DNA of 48,502 nucleotides, from contig LRSL01000054.1 in the NCBI GenBank assembly GCA_001563335.1, positions 1-48,502 on the forward strand, given 5' to 3'. The position numbers and the translations under genes are program-made. Shown piece after piece: positions 26,970-35,061 of the stretch. The notes under the pieces are model-generated. The model ran no database searches. It was not told where the DNA came from and saw nothing but the letters and a program-made list of their open reading frames with translations. Numbering within the stretch: position 1 is the first letter of the stretch; each line of letters starts with the position of its first letter. The DNA comes from Candidatus Thorarchaeota archaeon SMTZ1-45 (GTDB lineage Archaea > Asgardarchaeota > Thorarchaeia > Thorarchaeales > Thorarchaeaceae).

Positions 26970-27398
26970 ATGGGCACTATCGATGATGCGGTTCTGATGC
27001 CAGTTTCAGGTCAGATTGAGTATTCCGACATGGTCGCAGCGATGCTACCACTCTTAAAGTTCCAAACAAGTCATATCACATTACTTCATGTCATTGAAGC
27101 TCCTGTATCCACTCCCCTCGAATCTGAGGGCATGGATGAGATATTCAGAGAAGCAGAAACGAAAGTTCAACCATTACAAGACTGGTTAAACAAGCAAGGA
27201 TATATTGCTGAGATAAAGCTCGTTACTGCTCGCGATGTGTCATCTGCAATAGCTGAAGAGGCCGGCACCTCAAAGTATTCCATGATATTCATGATGAAGC
27301 GACGTAGGAAAAAGGGTATTCTTGGACTCTTTTCAAAGAGCGTTACTGAATCTGTGATTCGAAATGTGGATTGTCCAGTTGTGACTATTCTTGTTTAG
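26970..27398 (+). CDS. Universal stress protein (UspA family)
   Basis: A 142-residue Usp-fold protein. It has the N-terminal strand DDAVLMPVSG, a central helix rich in acidic residues, and the C-terminal signature SKSVTESVIRNVDCPVVTILV. The usual ATP-loop G-x2-G-x9-G(S/T) is altered: the stretch MKRRRKKGILGLFSKS is unusually basic, so nucleotide binding is uncertain. A strong GGAGG lies ahead of ATG 26970. It is third in the permease-RAM-Usp unit, 16 bases after the RAM gene, and may act with the Usp-like tail of the permease. Confidence 0.88.
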   Translation: MGTIDDAVLMPVSGQIEYSDMVAAMLPLLKFQTSHITLLHVIEAPVSTPLESEGMDEIFREAETKVQPLQDWLNKQGYIAEIKLVTARDVSSAIAEEAGTSKYSMIFMMKRRRKKGILGLFSKSVTESVIRNVDCPVVTILV

Positions 27399-27507
27399 AT
27401 AGTAATCTGATTATTCTGTAGTCAAATCATCATCGAGTCGTTGTGGATGTTTGACAAATTGTGTGAGTTTGTAGGTCCTTTTCAAGGTCTATCAGTACAC
27501 AATCTTG
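27399..27507. other. Spacer with repeated ACAARTTGTGTGA
   Basis: Together with the weak ORF at 27508-27672 this forms a 325-base stretch without a firm gene. ACAAATTGTGTGA at about 27454 and ACAAGTTGTGTGA at about 27512 form an imperfect direct repeat about 58 bases apart. No promoter or terminator stands out. Confidence 0.3.
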
Positions 27508-27672
27508 GTGTACAAGTTGTGTGACAAGATCAAGCTGAAAAGCGGTGCTAGTTGGCAGACTCTTCGCAAAGCAAGCAAGCAGGACCTTGCGGCTGGTGAG
27601 ATGGTTGTGGTCTGTCCTCGATGTCATGTGGCCTTCGTAGTAAAGGATAAAGAAATGGAAATAGCAGTTTAA
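27508..27672 (+). CDS. Possible 54-residue protein with a CPRCH knuckle
   Basis: A short open frame starting GTG (or TTG 27505) just after an in-frame stop. The last 35 residues look protein-like: a helix SWQTLRKASKQDLAAGE, then a hairpin-like MVVVCPRCHVAFVV with one CxxCH and an acidic end KDKEMEIAV. There is no clear SD. The opposite strand also has an 89-codon frame, of poorer composition. Only one Cys pair is present, so metal binding would need a dimer or other ligands. It may be real, or a decayed fragment of a longer gene. Confidence 0.35.
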   Translation: MYKLCDKIKLKSGASWQTLRKASKQDLAAGEMVVVCPRCHVAFVVKDKEMEIAV

Positions 27673-27723
27673 AATGTTAAGACTATGATTATTTTCCATG
27701 GATCTAGCTCACTTTTGAAAACC

Positions 27724-27912
27724 TTATTCTCTTTCTTTTCTACTTCTAACATAATAGATCAAATAGATTGAATCAATGATGACCAAGATAATTACACCCG
27801 CAATAAAAATCAGTCCAAATCCTATGACCAATCCCAGTGTTACAAGACAAATTATACCAACTGTGATTATGATTATGTCTGTAATGGAAAATCGAGTTCC
27901 TAGTACTTTCAT
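27724..27912 (-). CDS. Small two-TM membrane protein
   Basis: A 62-residue protein with two close hydrophobic segments (ITDIIIITVGIICLVTLGLV and FGLIFIAGVIILVIIDSIYL) and a basic tail YYVRSRKERE that should stay in the cytoplasm. Not recognised. On the minus strand a TATA-like GCTATATTAG lies about 30 bases upstream of the ATG, with AAGGCGAG as possible SD. Likely real from composition and signals; function unknown. Confidence 0.5.
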   Translation of the reverse strand: MKVLGTRFSITDIIIITVGIICLVTLGLVIGFGLIFIAGVIILVIIDSIYLIYYVRSRKERE

Positions 27913-27983
27913 AATTGAAACTCGCCTTGTTCTAATATAGCTGGATTTGCATTTAGGTTCTTACACAAACCCAATCCCAGCTA

Positions 27984-29042
27984 TCAATGAATCTCTCGCG
28001 AAGATGCTCTGAGATAGCTGACACTAGTTAGCGCCGCATAGACCAAGAATGCAAGCCAGATAATTGCTGTAATTAGCAGCAGGTCTGTCTTAAAGAACAA
28101 CTCAACAACTAAGAAGAGACCTATCACAAACAGGTTTGAAACTCCACCTATTGTCGTGTCATTCTGGACCTTGAGGACAAATTTCACGATATACATGATC
28201 CCAACTATTGACAACGAAATCCAGTTTATGATGCTGGTGAACAGAATGGATTGATTCAAGAATGGAATTGTGCCTAGTGGAGTAGGGATCGGTGGAAGAT
28301 ATAGAATCAGAAACACCATGAAGAGGATGAACTCCAGAAGGCGTATCCATCCTGCGGGTGTTTTAGTGTAAACCTCACCATAAAGCCCCCTGTCATATTC
28401 TTGTGCTCCAAAGTAGATGAAATAGATGGGTGCTCCAAAACTAAGTGCGTTGACCAAGCATTGAGCGAAACCATATACAACCTGTAACCAAAACGACTCC
28501 CATGTCGCTAGTATGTATTCCCAAACATCTAAGTAGCTTGGAAGGAACTCAAGCATAACGAAGGTGGGAAGTATGCAAAGGGCAAGCGCTCCGAGTACAG
28601 CAAGTGCTGCTCCAGGCTTGCCACCACCGAACTTTCCTATACCAATCCTGTAAAACACAGTTCCTGCGACAAAGAGGCCAAGTATAATCGCCAAGGGTGG
28701 AGTAGTCATTGGCAATACAAACAGCATAAGCACGAAAGCCGCGTTGATTCCATAGAACACCCGCCATCTGAGTGGAACACTAGAAATGGTCTCATCCATT
28801 ATGTGTACTGTATTTGCCAACCTATACCGTTGATAGTAGATCAGTCCAAGCCATGGTGCAGAGAATACAATTGGGACTGCAATGTAGTGGAAAAGCCAAT
28901 CAAGCAGTGTATCTCCAAATGGCATCATTTGTGGTATGAATAGCATTAGTAAAAAGAAATAAACTGGCCCAATTATTGCGAGCAGGACGACTGCAACCCG
29001 TGTGGCTATCCAATCCGGACTCACTTTGACTTCTCCATGCAT
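27984..29042 (-). CDS. Polytopic membrane protein of unknown function
   Basis: A 352-residue protein with about nine hydrophobic helices distributed over its length, short loops and no large soluble domain. Not recognised. Segments such as PPLAIILGLFVAGTVFYRIG and the Pro-rich LILYLPPIPTPLGTIP give no transporter signature I know. No neighbour indicates a role: the small two-TM gene follows on the same strand after 71 bases and pyrF is divergent. The start is ATG 29042 just before the first helix. Confidence 0.7.
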   Translation of the reverse strand: MHGEVKVSPDWIATRVAVVLLAIIGPVYFFLLMLFIPQMMPFGDTLLDWLFHYIAVPIVFSAPWLGLIYYQRYRLANTVHIMDETISSVPLRWRVFYGINAAFVLMLFVLPMTTPPLAIILGLFVAGTVFYRIGIGKFGGGKPGAALAVLGALALCILPTFVMLEFLPSYLDVWEYILATWESFWLQVVYGFAQCLVNALSFGAPIYFIYFGAQEYDRGLYGEVYTKTPAGWIRLLEFILFMVFLILYLPPIPTPLGTIPFLNQSILFTSIINWISLSIVGIMYIVKFVLKVQNDTTIGGVSNLFVIGLFLVVELFFKTDLLLITAIIWLAFLVYAALTSVSYLRASSREIH

Positions 29043-29140
29043 TCGTTTTCTTGATTTAGATATAAGTGTACACGAGATTTATTTAGTAGGACAGTGAGCG
29101 TGTACCCAAACCATTAGAGCATGGAATAGGTGAGATTCGC

Positions 29141-29923
29141 GTGTATAAAAGAAAACTTACCGCATCGAGTTTTGTGAGAAAAAGCAAACTGATTATTGGT
29201 CTTGATTTGACTGCTGAGATGGCGGGAAAGAATGAAGCTGCAATTAAGGTCGAGAAGGAACGACTAGAGAAGGAGGCTCTTCGAATAATATCTCTAACAG
29301 CTGAGCATGCAGTTGCTTTCAAGATCAATCGTCATCTGATTCTACCAGTTGGTCTCTTCGACGGAATTCCACGTATCATAAAAGCTATTCATGATGCTGG
29401 GATTACTGCGATTGCAGATGTTAAGCTCAATGATATAGGAAACACCAACAAGACTATTGCAAAGTACTATTTCGATGCAGGCTTTGATGCGCTTATTGTG
29501 AATCCCCTTGTTGGAATGGAGGGTGGTCTCGATAGTGTGTTTGAGATGGCTCTAAACAGGAAGCGCGGAATCATCACGTTATGTTACATGTCTCATCCAG
29601 GAGCGAGGGAGGGATATGGACTCTATGTTTCTCCGGATGGTAAGAAGAAACCAGAGCCCTTCTACCACCATTTTGCTCGAATAGCTAGGAAGTGGGACAC
29701 TGATGGTGTGATAGTTGGAGCCACGTATCCAGAAATAATCACTGAGGTCCGAGAGGTCTTAGGTTCAGAGATTCCAATCTTGAGTCCTGGGGTTGGTGCG
29801 CAGGGTGGAGATGCTCGGGCTGCCATTGATGCAGGTGCTGACTTCGTTATTGTTGTGCGATCGATTATTGAAGCTGCTGATCCTGCAGCCGCAGCTGCTC
29901 AATTTGCCGCAGAAACTCGATAA
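29141..29923 (+). CDS. pyrF: Orotidine 5'-phosphate decarboxylase
   Basis: Last step of UMP synthesis, converting OMP to UMP. TIM-barrel motifs are clear: IIGLDLT at 18-24, VAFKINRH near 58-65, the catalytic ADVKLNDIGNT (Asp93, Lys95, Asp98), LSPGVGAQGGDARAAI (phosphate loop), and FVIVVRSI near the end. The 260-residue length fits the longer PyrF subgroup. The start is GTG 29141, with AGGTGAG about eight bases ahead. No other pyrimidine gene is nearby. Confidence 0.94.
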   Translation: MYKRKLTASSFVRKSKLIIGLDLTAEMAGKNEAAIKVEKERLEKEALRIISLTAEHAVAFKINRHLILPVGLFDGIPRIIKAIHDAGITAIADVKLNDIGNTNKTIAKYYFDAGFDALIVNPLVGMEGGLDSVFEMALNRKRGIITLCYMSHPGAREGYGLYVSPDGKKKPEPFYHHFARIARKWDTDGVIVGATYPEIITEVREVLGSEIPILSPGVGAQGGDARAAIDAGADFVIVVRSIIEAADPAAAAAQFAAETR

Positions 29924-30064
29924 ACAACTGTTTGTGCAGATGCACATTATGAACGTTCACTTTTGTACATTACAGCTCGGAAGGGCACAATAAAATGATT
30001 TCCGATGTGGAAAAGAATAAAGGATAATTTACGAAGTTCATGTACAGAAGTGTTCATGCTTCGT

Positions 30065-30087
30065 GATTTGGGGATTAGCTGCAAATC
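30065..30087 (+). other. Small hairpin ahead of the aminotransferase
   Basis: GATTTG (30065-30070) and CAAATC (30082-30087) form a 6-base stem with an 11-base loop, and GGGGATT can alternatively pair with AATCCTCC. It lies just before CGGAG at about 30091, the only SD-like element ahead of ATG 30106. It could modulate translation or be incidental. Confidence 0.25.
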
Positions 30088-30105
30088 CTCCGGAGCGAGT
30101 AGATA

Positions 30106-31383
30106 ATGGCAAACACAACAGGCAATGGCTATGGCTTTGCTACCTGGACTAATTTTATCGAAGAATCTCAGATAAGAGCTCTTCTCAAGTATAATGTCAA
30201 GTACTATTTTGCTGGCGGAAAACCTGGTATAATACCCACTGGTATCTTCGCAGACATCATGGCAGACTTGAGTGTCAAATACAAAGAGAACCCGAAGTTA
30301 GCGCTTGACGACTTTAACTATGGTCCAACCGGTGGTGAAACCTGGTTCCTAAAGACGCTCGCTAAAAGACTCTGTGATGTTAGAGGCATTCCTATTGACT
30401 GCGAAACCGAATGGGATAGAGTCGCAATCACAAATGGCTCTCAGCAGGCAATCTACGCGCTACTTGACACTTTGATTGATCCAGGAGATGTGATAATCAC
30501 ACCATCTCCAGCCTATCTTGGGTTCTTGGCACCCGCTGAGAAACTCGGAGGGCGTGTCATCACGATTCCAACTGATCTTGATGGAATCATCCCGGGGGAT
30601 GTTGAAAAAGCAATCGAAGTTTCAAAAAAGAAATTTGGTAAGTGTCCGGATATAATCTATGTAGTTCCTGACTCTGATAATCCAAAAGGCACAACACTCC
30701 CAATGAAACGACGCCAAGCACTCTTTGATATTGCAGAAACATATGAGATACTCCTCATTGAAGACGCAGCATATGCAGAGATTCAATTCAAGGAGAATCC
30801 AAAAGCTATCAAAACTCTAGATAAAGAAAATAACCGTGTAGCCTACCTAGGGACTAGTAGCAAGGAGGCTGCTGTCCTAAGAGTTGGATACTCGGTACTT
30901 CCATCAGATGTTAAGGAACAAGTACTCAAGGATAAGGGTTACCTTGATCTCTGTACTACAACATTGGTACAGCGTATTCTTGATGAATACTACAAGAACT
31001 ATATTGATGAAGCAATGCGTGCTGGAATTCCAAAATACAAGAAACGCTATGAAGCAATGGCAAAGGCAATTGATGCCTCATTCCCAGCTGGTGTGAGGAC
31101 AGATCCTACTGGGGGATTCTTCATCTGGTGGCAGAGTAATGATAAGAAGTTTGATGCAGGGGAGTTCATGAAGCGTGTGGCAATTCCAAACGATATACTC
31201 TATGTTCCAGGAGCTCCATTCTATCCTCAATCCGGACATAGGTTAACAAAGGATAACACAGACCTTCGGAAGAGTCTTCCCCAGCCAAATACTATGAGAC
31301 TTGGATTTTCATATTTGCCACCTGAAACAATCTCAGAGGGAATTGAGCACTTAGGTGACCTTCTATCAAAGGAACTTGGATAA
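30106..31383 (+). CDS. PLP-dependent class I/II aminotransferase
   Basis: Fold-type I aminotransferase of 425 residues. PLP-site residues are visible: NGSQQAIYALL near 110 (phosphate and ring contacts), Asn192 in DSDNPKG, Asp220 and Tyr223 in EDAAYAE, the Schiff-base Lys253 in GTSSKEAAVLRVGY, and the substrate carboxylate Arg in NTMRLGFSY. The closest group seems to be the aminoadipate/aromatic aminotransferase-like set (COG1167 without the GntR domain). DNPKG replaces the usual NPTG, and KE replaces the usual K followed by a small residue. Specificity cannot be told. It converges on bshC with two bases between the stops. Confidence 0.9.
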   Translation: MANTTGNGYGFATWTNFIEESQIRALLKYNVKYYFAGGKPGIIPTGIFADIMADLSVKYKENPKLALDDFNYGPTGGETWFLKTLAKRLCDVRGIPIDCETEWDRVAITNGSQQAIYALLDTLIDPGDVIITPSPAYLGFLAPAEKLGGRVITIPTDLDGIIPGDVEKAIEVSKKKFGKCPDIIYVVPDSDNPKGTTLPMKRRQALFDIAETYEILLIEDAAYAEIQFKENPKAIKTLDKENNRVAYLGTSSKEAAVLRVGYSVLPSDVKEQVLKDKGYLDLCTTTLVQRILDEYYKNYIDEAMRAGIPKYKKRYEAMAKAIDASFPAGVRTDPTGGFFIWWQSNDKKFDAGEFMKRVAIPNDILYVPGAPFYPQSGHRLTKDNTDLRKSLPQPNTMRLGFSYLPPETISEGIEHLGDLLSKELG

Positions 31384-31385
31384 TC

Positions 31386-33101
31386 TTAGAAAAAGAAGTT
31401 CACGAATATTGTAGCTCCATTTTTCATTGGACCAATATAGGCTCGTTCAAATGGTCCGAAGAGGTCTGAGAATCCAGAGTTTATTGCCCACTCTATCCAT
31501 GCCCATGACGATTCTTGTCCCAATTTATTCTCAGAATATTGCCCAAATTGCCAGGACAAATACCGTTCCAAATCTAGTTTTTGAAACTGGAGCTTTTCAT
31601 AAGCATCTCCTGATGCTTGTGCAATCTTGCTATCGATATTCTCTAGACTTTCGTTTAGACTCGCATGAGTATCAAGAATTAGTTTCTTCAAATTGACAAG
31701 CTGTTTGTTCATCTCATCAAATTGGTTCTTTCTTCTACACTTGGAAATCTGTCCCGTCAGTTTGAACATATCCTTACTATGAAAGACCTCAACACCTTCA
31801 AACTCAAGACTCTTAGCTAGTTCCTCATTCCATGGTGTGTTAAAGTAAACTCTCGGATATTTGATGAACAGTGGGAAAGGAATCTCCATTGCTCTTGTAG
31901 ATGGAATAACTTGCGCATAATATGCTGTTTCTCCAGGACCCCCAACATGTACTACTGTTGGAATGAGTGTGTCAATCAAAATCTGTCTAGTATCTACTCG
32001 TGGTGACAGTTGAGCCGCAATCTCTCCAAGATATGGGCTATCTGTTGAAGTTTCAATTTCGATTGACTCGGAGCAAGATGGACACTTGCCTGTCAGAACA
32101 GCTGTAGCTCCTAGGTCCTCATAATGGAGCTCTGTTCGACTATTGTTACATCCTGGATTAGGACACTCATAAAAGAAGGGAACATAATCCGTGCCTCTAC
32201 GTCCAATTCCTGGTTCATATCCGTGAAACTCAATGAGATCTGTCATTTCGTCGAAAGTGTTCAGAAACCGTTCTCTGTTATTTCTTACAAGTAGAAACTC
32301 CATTCCCTCAACAAGAAGCTCGCGTACCTCTTTTTCAGAAGCAATGAGTAAAGGTATGCCAAGATCCCCTACTATATTGAATAAGTATGCAATAATCCTT
32401 TCTGCCCACTCTCCAAGTGTCTTAGAGTTATAGAACGCGCTCCTAATAATTGTCAACGATTGTTCAAGACGCTCCTCGAATAATATTCGCGCATGTTGTT
32501 CTAGATTCTTGAACATAGGTCTGTAATTACTTCTGATGTCATCTTCAACATGGCTTAGCCAATCATTCTCTGGTAGTGGCAGAACACTAACAGGCGAGTT
32601 CTCAAAATCCTGAGGGACAGGTATACTGATTAAATTCCCATCTTTACCCATTAAAGGAGTTCGAATGTTTGTTAACTCTGATTGCACAGTATCATAATCT
32701 GCAAAGCAAAAGAATGGTACTAGAGGAACACCTTGGTTGGCTGCGAGAGTTGCGACTTGAGCTGCTGTTGTTGCCTTGTTCAAAATATAAGCTGGTCCCC
32801 CCATCACGACTGGTTGGTGTGCAGATTCTACTGCGCCTATATCCAGTTTCTCTATGTTCTCTCTGACTTTAGGTGTCAAAGAACCTAGTTTTTTATTGCT
32901 TTCAACAAGTGCCTTCTTGAGAGAACTCATTTTCTCTGGAATATGCCAGAGCATGTCTTCGTATGAATCCAGAAGCGCAGGGACTCTATCAATAATACCG
33001 TCAAGGGTAAGTGGAGGTGTATTATAGAGATTTTTAGCAAGTTCTGCCCTTTGTCCATTCCAGATGAATTCCTCATAGACTTTGTATACACTAGGGCTCA
33101 A
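31386..33101 (-). CDS. bshC: BshC-like bacillithiol biosynthesis cysteine-adding enzyme with zinc-knuckle insertion
   Basis: Homologue of BshC (COG4365), proposed to ligate cysteine to glucosaminyl-malate in bacillithiol synthesis. Family blocks are clear: SAHQPVVMGGPAYILNKATT (about 93-112; bacterial GQQ..l.GGPLy...K), PFFCFADYDTVQSE (129-142; bacterial F.i..eDHD..E), and LSPRVDTRQILIDTLIP and VHVGGPGETAYYAQV (365-398). The C-terminal coiled coil is present near 440-500. The total of 571 residues is somewhat longer than bacterial BshC (about 540). C313, C318, C340 and C343 form a CPNPGC/CPSC zinc-knuckle-like insertion that I do not know from bacteria. The start is TTG 33101, nine bases after AGGAG, and 12 bases after the bshA stop. 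Confidence 0.87.
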   Translation of the reverse strand: MSPSVYKVYEEFIWNGQRAELAKNLYNTPPLTLDGIIDRVPALLDSYEDMLWHIPEKMSSLKKALVESNKKLGSLTPKVRENIEKLDIGAVESAHQPVVMGGPAYILNKATTAAQVATLAANQGVPLVPFFCFADYDTVQSELTNIRTPLMGKDGNLISIPVPQDFENSPVSVLPLPENDWLSHVEDDIRSNYRPMFKNLEQHARILFEERLEQSLTIIRSAFYNSKTLGEWAERIIAYLFNIVGDLGIPLLIASEKEVRELLVEGMEFLLVRNNRERFLNTFDEMTDLIEFHGYEPGIGRRGTDYVPFFYECPNPGCNNSRTELHYEDLGATAVLTGKCPSCSESIEIETSTDSPYLGEIAAQLSPRVDTRQILIDTLIPTVVHVGGPGETAYYAQVIPSTRAMEIPFPLFIKYPRVYFNTPWNEELAKSLEFEGVEVFHSKDMFKLTGQISKCRRKNQFDEMNKQLVNLKKLILDTHASLNESLENIDSKIAQASGDAYEKLQFQKLDLERYLSWQFGQYSENKLGQESSWAWIEWAINSGFSDLFGPFERAYIGPMKNGATIFVNFFF

Positions 33102-33113
33102 AGTAGTTCTCTC

Positions 33114-34277
33114 CTACTTAGATAGTATATCCTCGAAGACTCTCTCGTACATACTCACAACACGTTCCGCAGCGAATGAGTCCTCAACGCGTTTTCTACC
33201 GGCTTTTCCTAAGTTTTTCCGTTTTTCATCATTCTCCAGTAACTCAATAATCGCTTGCGCATACTCTTCTTGGTCAAATCCTTTCGTGACCATTCCATCT
33301 GTCCCTGGACGAACTAATTCAGGAATTCCTCCCGCTGGAGTCGTGATTACAGGAAGGCCGCATGCCATCGCCTCAAGCAGCACAAGCGGCATTCCCTCCA
33401 ATGTTGAGTTTAGCAGGAATAGGTCTGCAGAGCACATAATCTCCTGCATATTGCTCTTAACACCAAGTAGGTGAATATTATTACATAGATCTAACGCCTC
33501 TATTTTCCTTTCAACCTCAATACGTGTTGGTCCATCACCTGCAATAATCAATCTGGCTTTTTGAAAGTGGTCCACCACTATTCTCATTATTTCAACGAGT
33601 TCGACGACTCGCTTTACTTTTCGGAAGTTGGATGCATGTAACAGTATCTTCTCTTCTGGATTGAGCTCAATAGCTTCCTCCTCCTTTCGAAGTCCCACAC
33701 AACCACTTTCAACATAGAGTCGTACACCATTCAGGTGTGAGAATTTTGTGATGTCAATAAAGTTTGGAATCACATGTATCTCTCGCTCAATCCCGAGTTC
33801 CTCATGTGCTTTTTTCTTCAAAAATTCCGAAACCGCTGTTACAGCATCTGCTTTTTCGATAGTGTGTTGAACAACTGGTTTGTATGCAGGGTCTTGACCC
33901 AAAGAGTGAACATCTGAACCATGTAGTGTCACTACATACGGAATTCCAGCAATCTCTCGTGCCATGTAGGCGGCCATTGCATGTGGAATTGCGTAATGTG
34001 CATGGATTAGATCAAGCTTCGAGTCTGTCGCAACTTTGATTATTTTTGATGTTAGAGCCATAGCATAAGGTGGTCCAGTTCCCTCAAAGAGAGGATATTC
34101 AAAGCTATCCACTAGGTCTACGTGTACTCCTCTCGTCTGTTCCCACATAAGAGAGAACGGCCTCTGGTAAGTGATGAAGTGGATAATGTGGCCTCTATGG
34201 GCTAATTCTTGACCCAGTCGCGTTGCAAGGTAACCACTGCCGCCAACTGTGGGATATAGATTAACTCCAATCCTCAA
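33114..34277 (-). CDS. bshA: BshA-like N-acetyl-glucosaminyl-malate synthase (GT4)
   Basis: GT4 glycosyltransferase that in bacteria joins UDP-GlcNAc and L-malate, the first step of bacillithiol synthesis. BshA signatures run throughout: RIGVNLYPTVGGSGYLATRLG (N terminus), HRGHIIHFITYQRPF, YPLFEGTGPPYAMAL, LDLIHAHYAIPHAMAAYMA, VVTLHGSDVHSLGQDPAY and VIPNFID. The donor motif is STLEGMPLVLLEAMACG. Start TTG 34277 follows AGGTG by six bases and gives MRIGVNLYPT, aligning with the family N terminus; GTG 34286 is upstream. A TATA-like CTTAAAG lies near 34313-34319. It is followed by bshC. Other GT4 functions are possible, but adjacency to BshC and a PIG-L deacetylase makes BshA the best call. Confidence 0.88.
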   Translation of the reverse strand: MRIGVNLYPTVGGSGYLATRLGQELAHRGHIIHFITYQRPFSLMWEQTRGVHVDLVDSFEYPLFEGTGPPYAMALTSKIIKVATDSKLDLIHAHYAIPHAMAAYMAREIAGIPYVVTLHGSDVHSLGQDPAYKPVVQHTIEKADAVTAVSEFLKKKAHEELGIEREIHVIPNFIDITKFSHLNGVRLYVESGCVGLRKEEEAIELNPEEKILLHASNFRKVKRVVELVEIMRIVVDHFQKARLIIAGDGPTRIEVERKIEALDLCNNIHLLGVKSNMQEIMCSADLFLLNSTLEGMPLVLLEAMACGLPVITTPAGGIPELVRPGTDGMVTKGFDQEEYAQAIIELLENDEKRKNLGKAGRKRVEDSFAAERVVSMYERVFEDILSK

Positions 34278-34312
34278 GTAGTACACCTACCTTCTCCCTG
34301 AGCTGGCTGTCC

Positions 34313-34320
34313 CTTTAAGG
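34313..34320 (-). promoter_or_regulatory. TATA box for bshA-bshC
   Basis: On the minus strand CCTTAAAG lies about 36-43 bases upstream of TTG 34277, predicting a leader of about a dozen bases that holds the SD GGTAGGTG. It sits in the 106-base divergent region shared with the BshB-type gene. Confidence 0.45.
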
Positions 34321-34383
34321 CAAATGGTTTGGACAACTCATGGTTGCCAAACCTTGATTAGAAGGTGTTCGGGAAGTTGTTTT

Positions 34384-35052
34384 ATGAGCGGTTCGGATGA
34401 GGGAACAATTCTCGTAGTCGTCGCACATCCTGATGATGAGTGCATTGGAGCTGGTGGAACCATAAAGCGACATGTGGACCAGGGTGTGAATGTTGATGTT
34501 CATTGTATGACAGGAAATGATGAGCGTAATGCAGAGCTTCAAAGAGCCTGTGAAATTCTTGGTGTGCGAAATCTGTACCTGAGTGAGCGGGATGATTTTG
34601 CAATTGGTCTGGAACTCACAAACGAGGTAGTCGGAGCAATTCTAAAATCACGTCCCAATTTCATCATCACTCATCATTCCTCTGATTACAACCGCAACCA
34701 TCAGCAGTGTGCAACGATTGTCAGCCAGGCGGCTGAGTGGGCGTCACATGTTACGATCTTTGATGATGCACATAGAGTAGAGCGTATCTACAATATGGAG
34801 ATCAACACAATGATCTCTAGACCCAATGTGCATGTTGATATTACCGCGTCTTATCCTACAGCTTTGGCTGCTCTCAAGAAGCACAAGTCCCAGGTAAAGA
34901 AGGCTGACTCCTACTATGAACAACTATATGATGCAAGAACACGACTACGTGGAGTCCAAGCGAACTGTGAGAGAGCTGAAGCTTTTTCAATAACCCTTCC
35001 AGAACATGCTGGTCCTTTCTATGAGAAAAATAGTGTAGAAAGTCTATTTTAG
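34384..35052 (+). CDS. bshB: PIG-L family deacetylase, BshB-like
   Basis: Zinc-dependent N-acetylglucosamine deacetylase of the LmbE/PIG-L family. Bacterial BshB removes acetate from GlcNAc-malate, the middle step of bacillithiol synthesis. Seen: zinc and catalytic motif VVVAHPDDECIG (His15, Asp17, Asp18), ITHHSSDYNRNHQ near 97-109 with the third metal His, and HVDIT near 158 before the conserved C-terminal helix KKHKSQ. From ATG 34384 the product is 222 residues. A start at 34324 would add 20 residues with no counterpart in the family. It is divergent from bshA. Other LmbE roles are possible, so the BshB call depends on context. Confidence 0.83.
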   Translation: MSGSDEGTILVVVAHPDDECIGAGGTIKRHVDQGVNVDVHCMTGNDERNAELQRACEILGVRNLYLSERDDFAIGLELTNEVVGAILKSRPNFIITHHSSDYNRNHQQCATIVSQAAEWASHVTIFDDAHRVERIYNMEINTMISRPNVHVDITASYPTALAALKKHKSQVKKADSYYEQLYDARTRLRGVQANCERAEAFSITLPEHAGPFYEKNSVESLF

Positions 35053-35061
35053 CTCAATCCA

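Noticed and set aside
27430..27699. 89-codon minus-strand frame
   Set aside because: His/Thr-rich composition and no promoter or SD; the plus-strand frame at 27508 looks more like protein.
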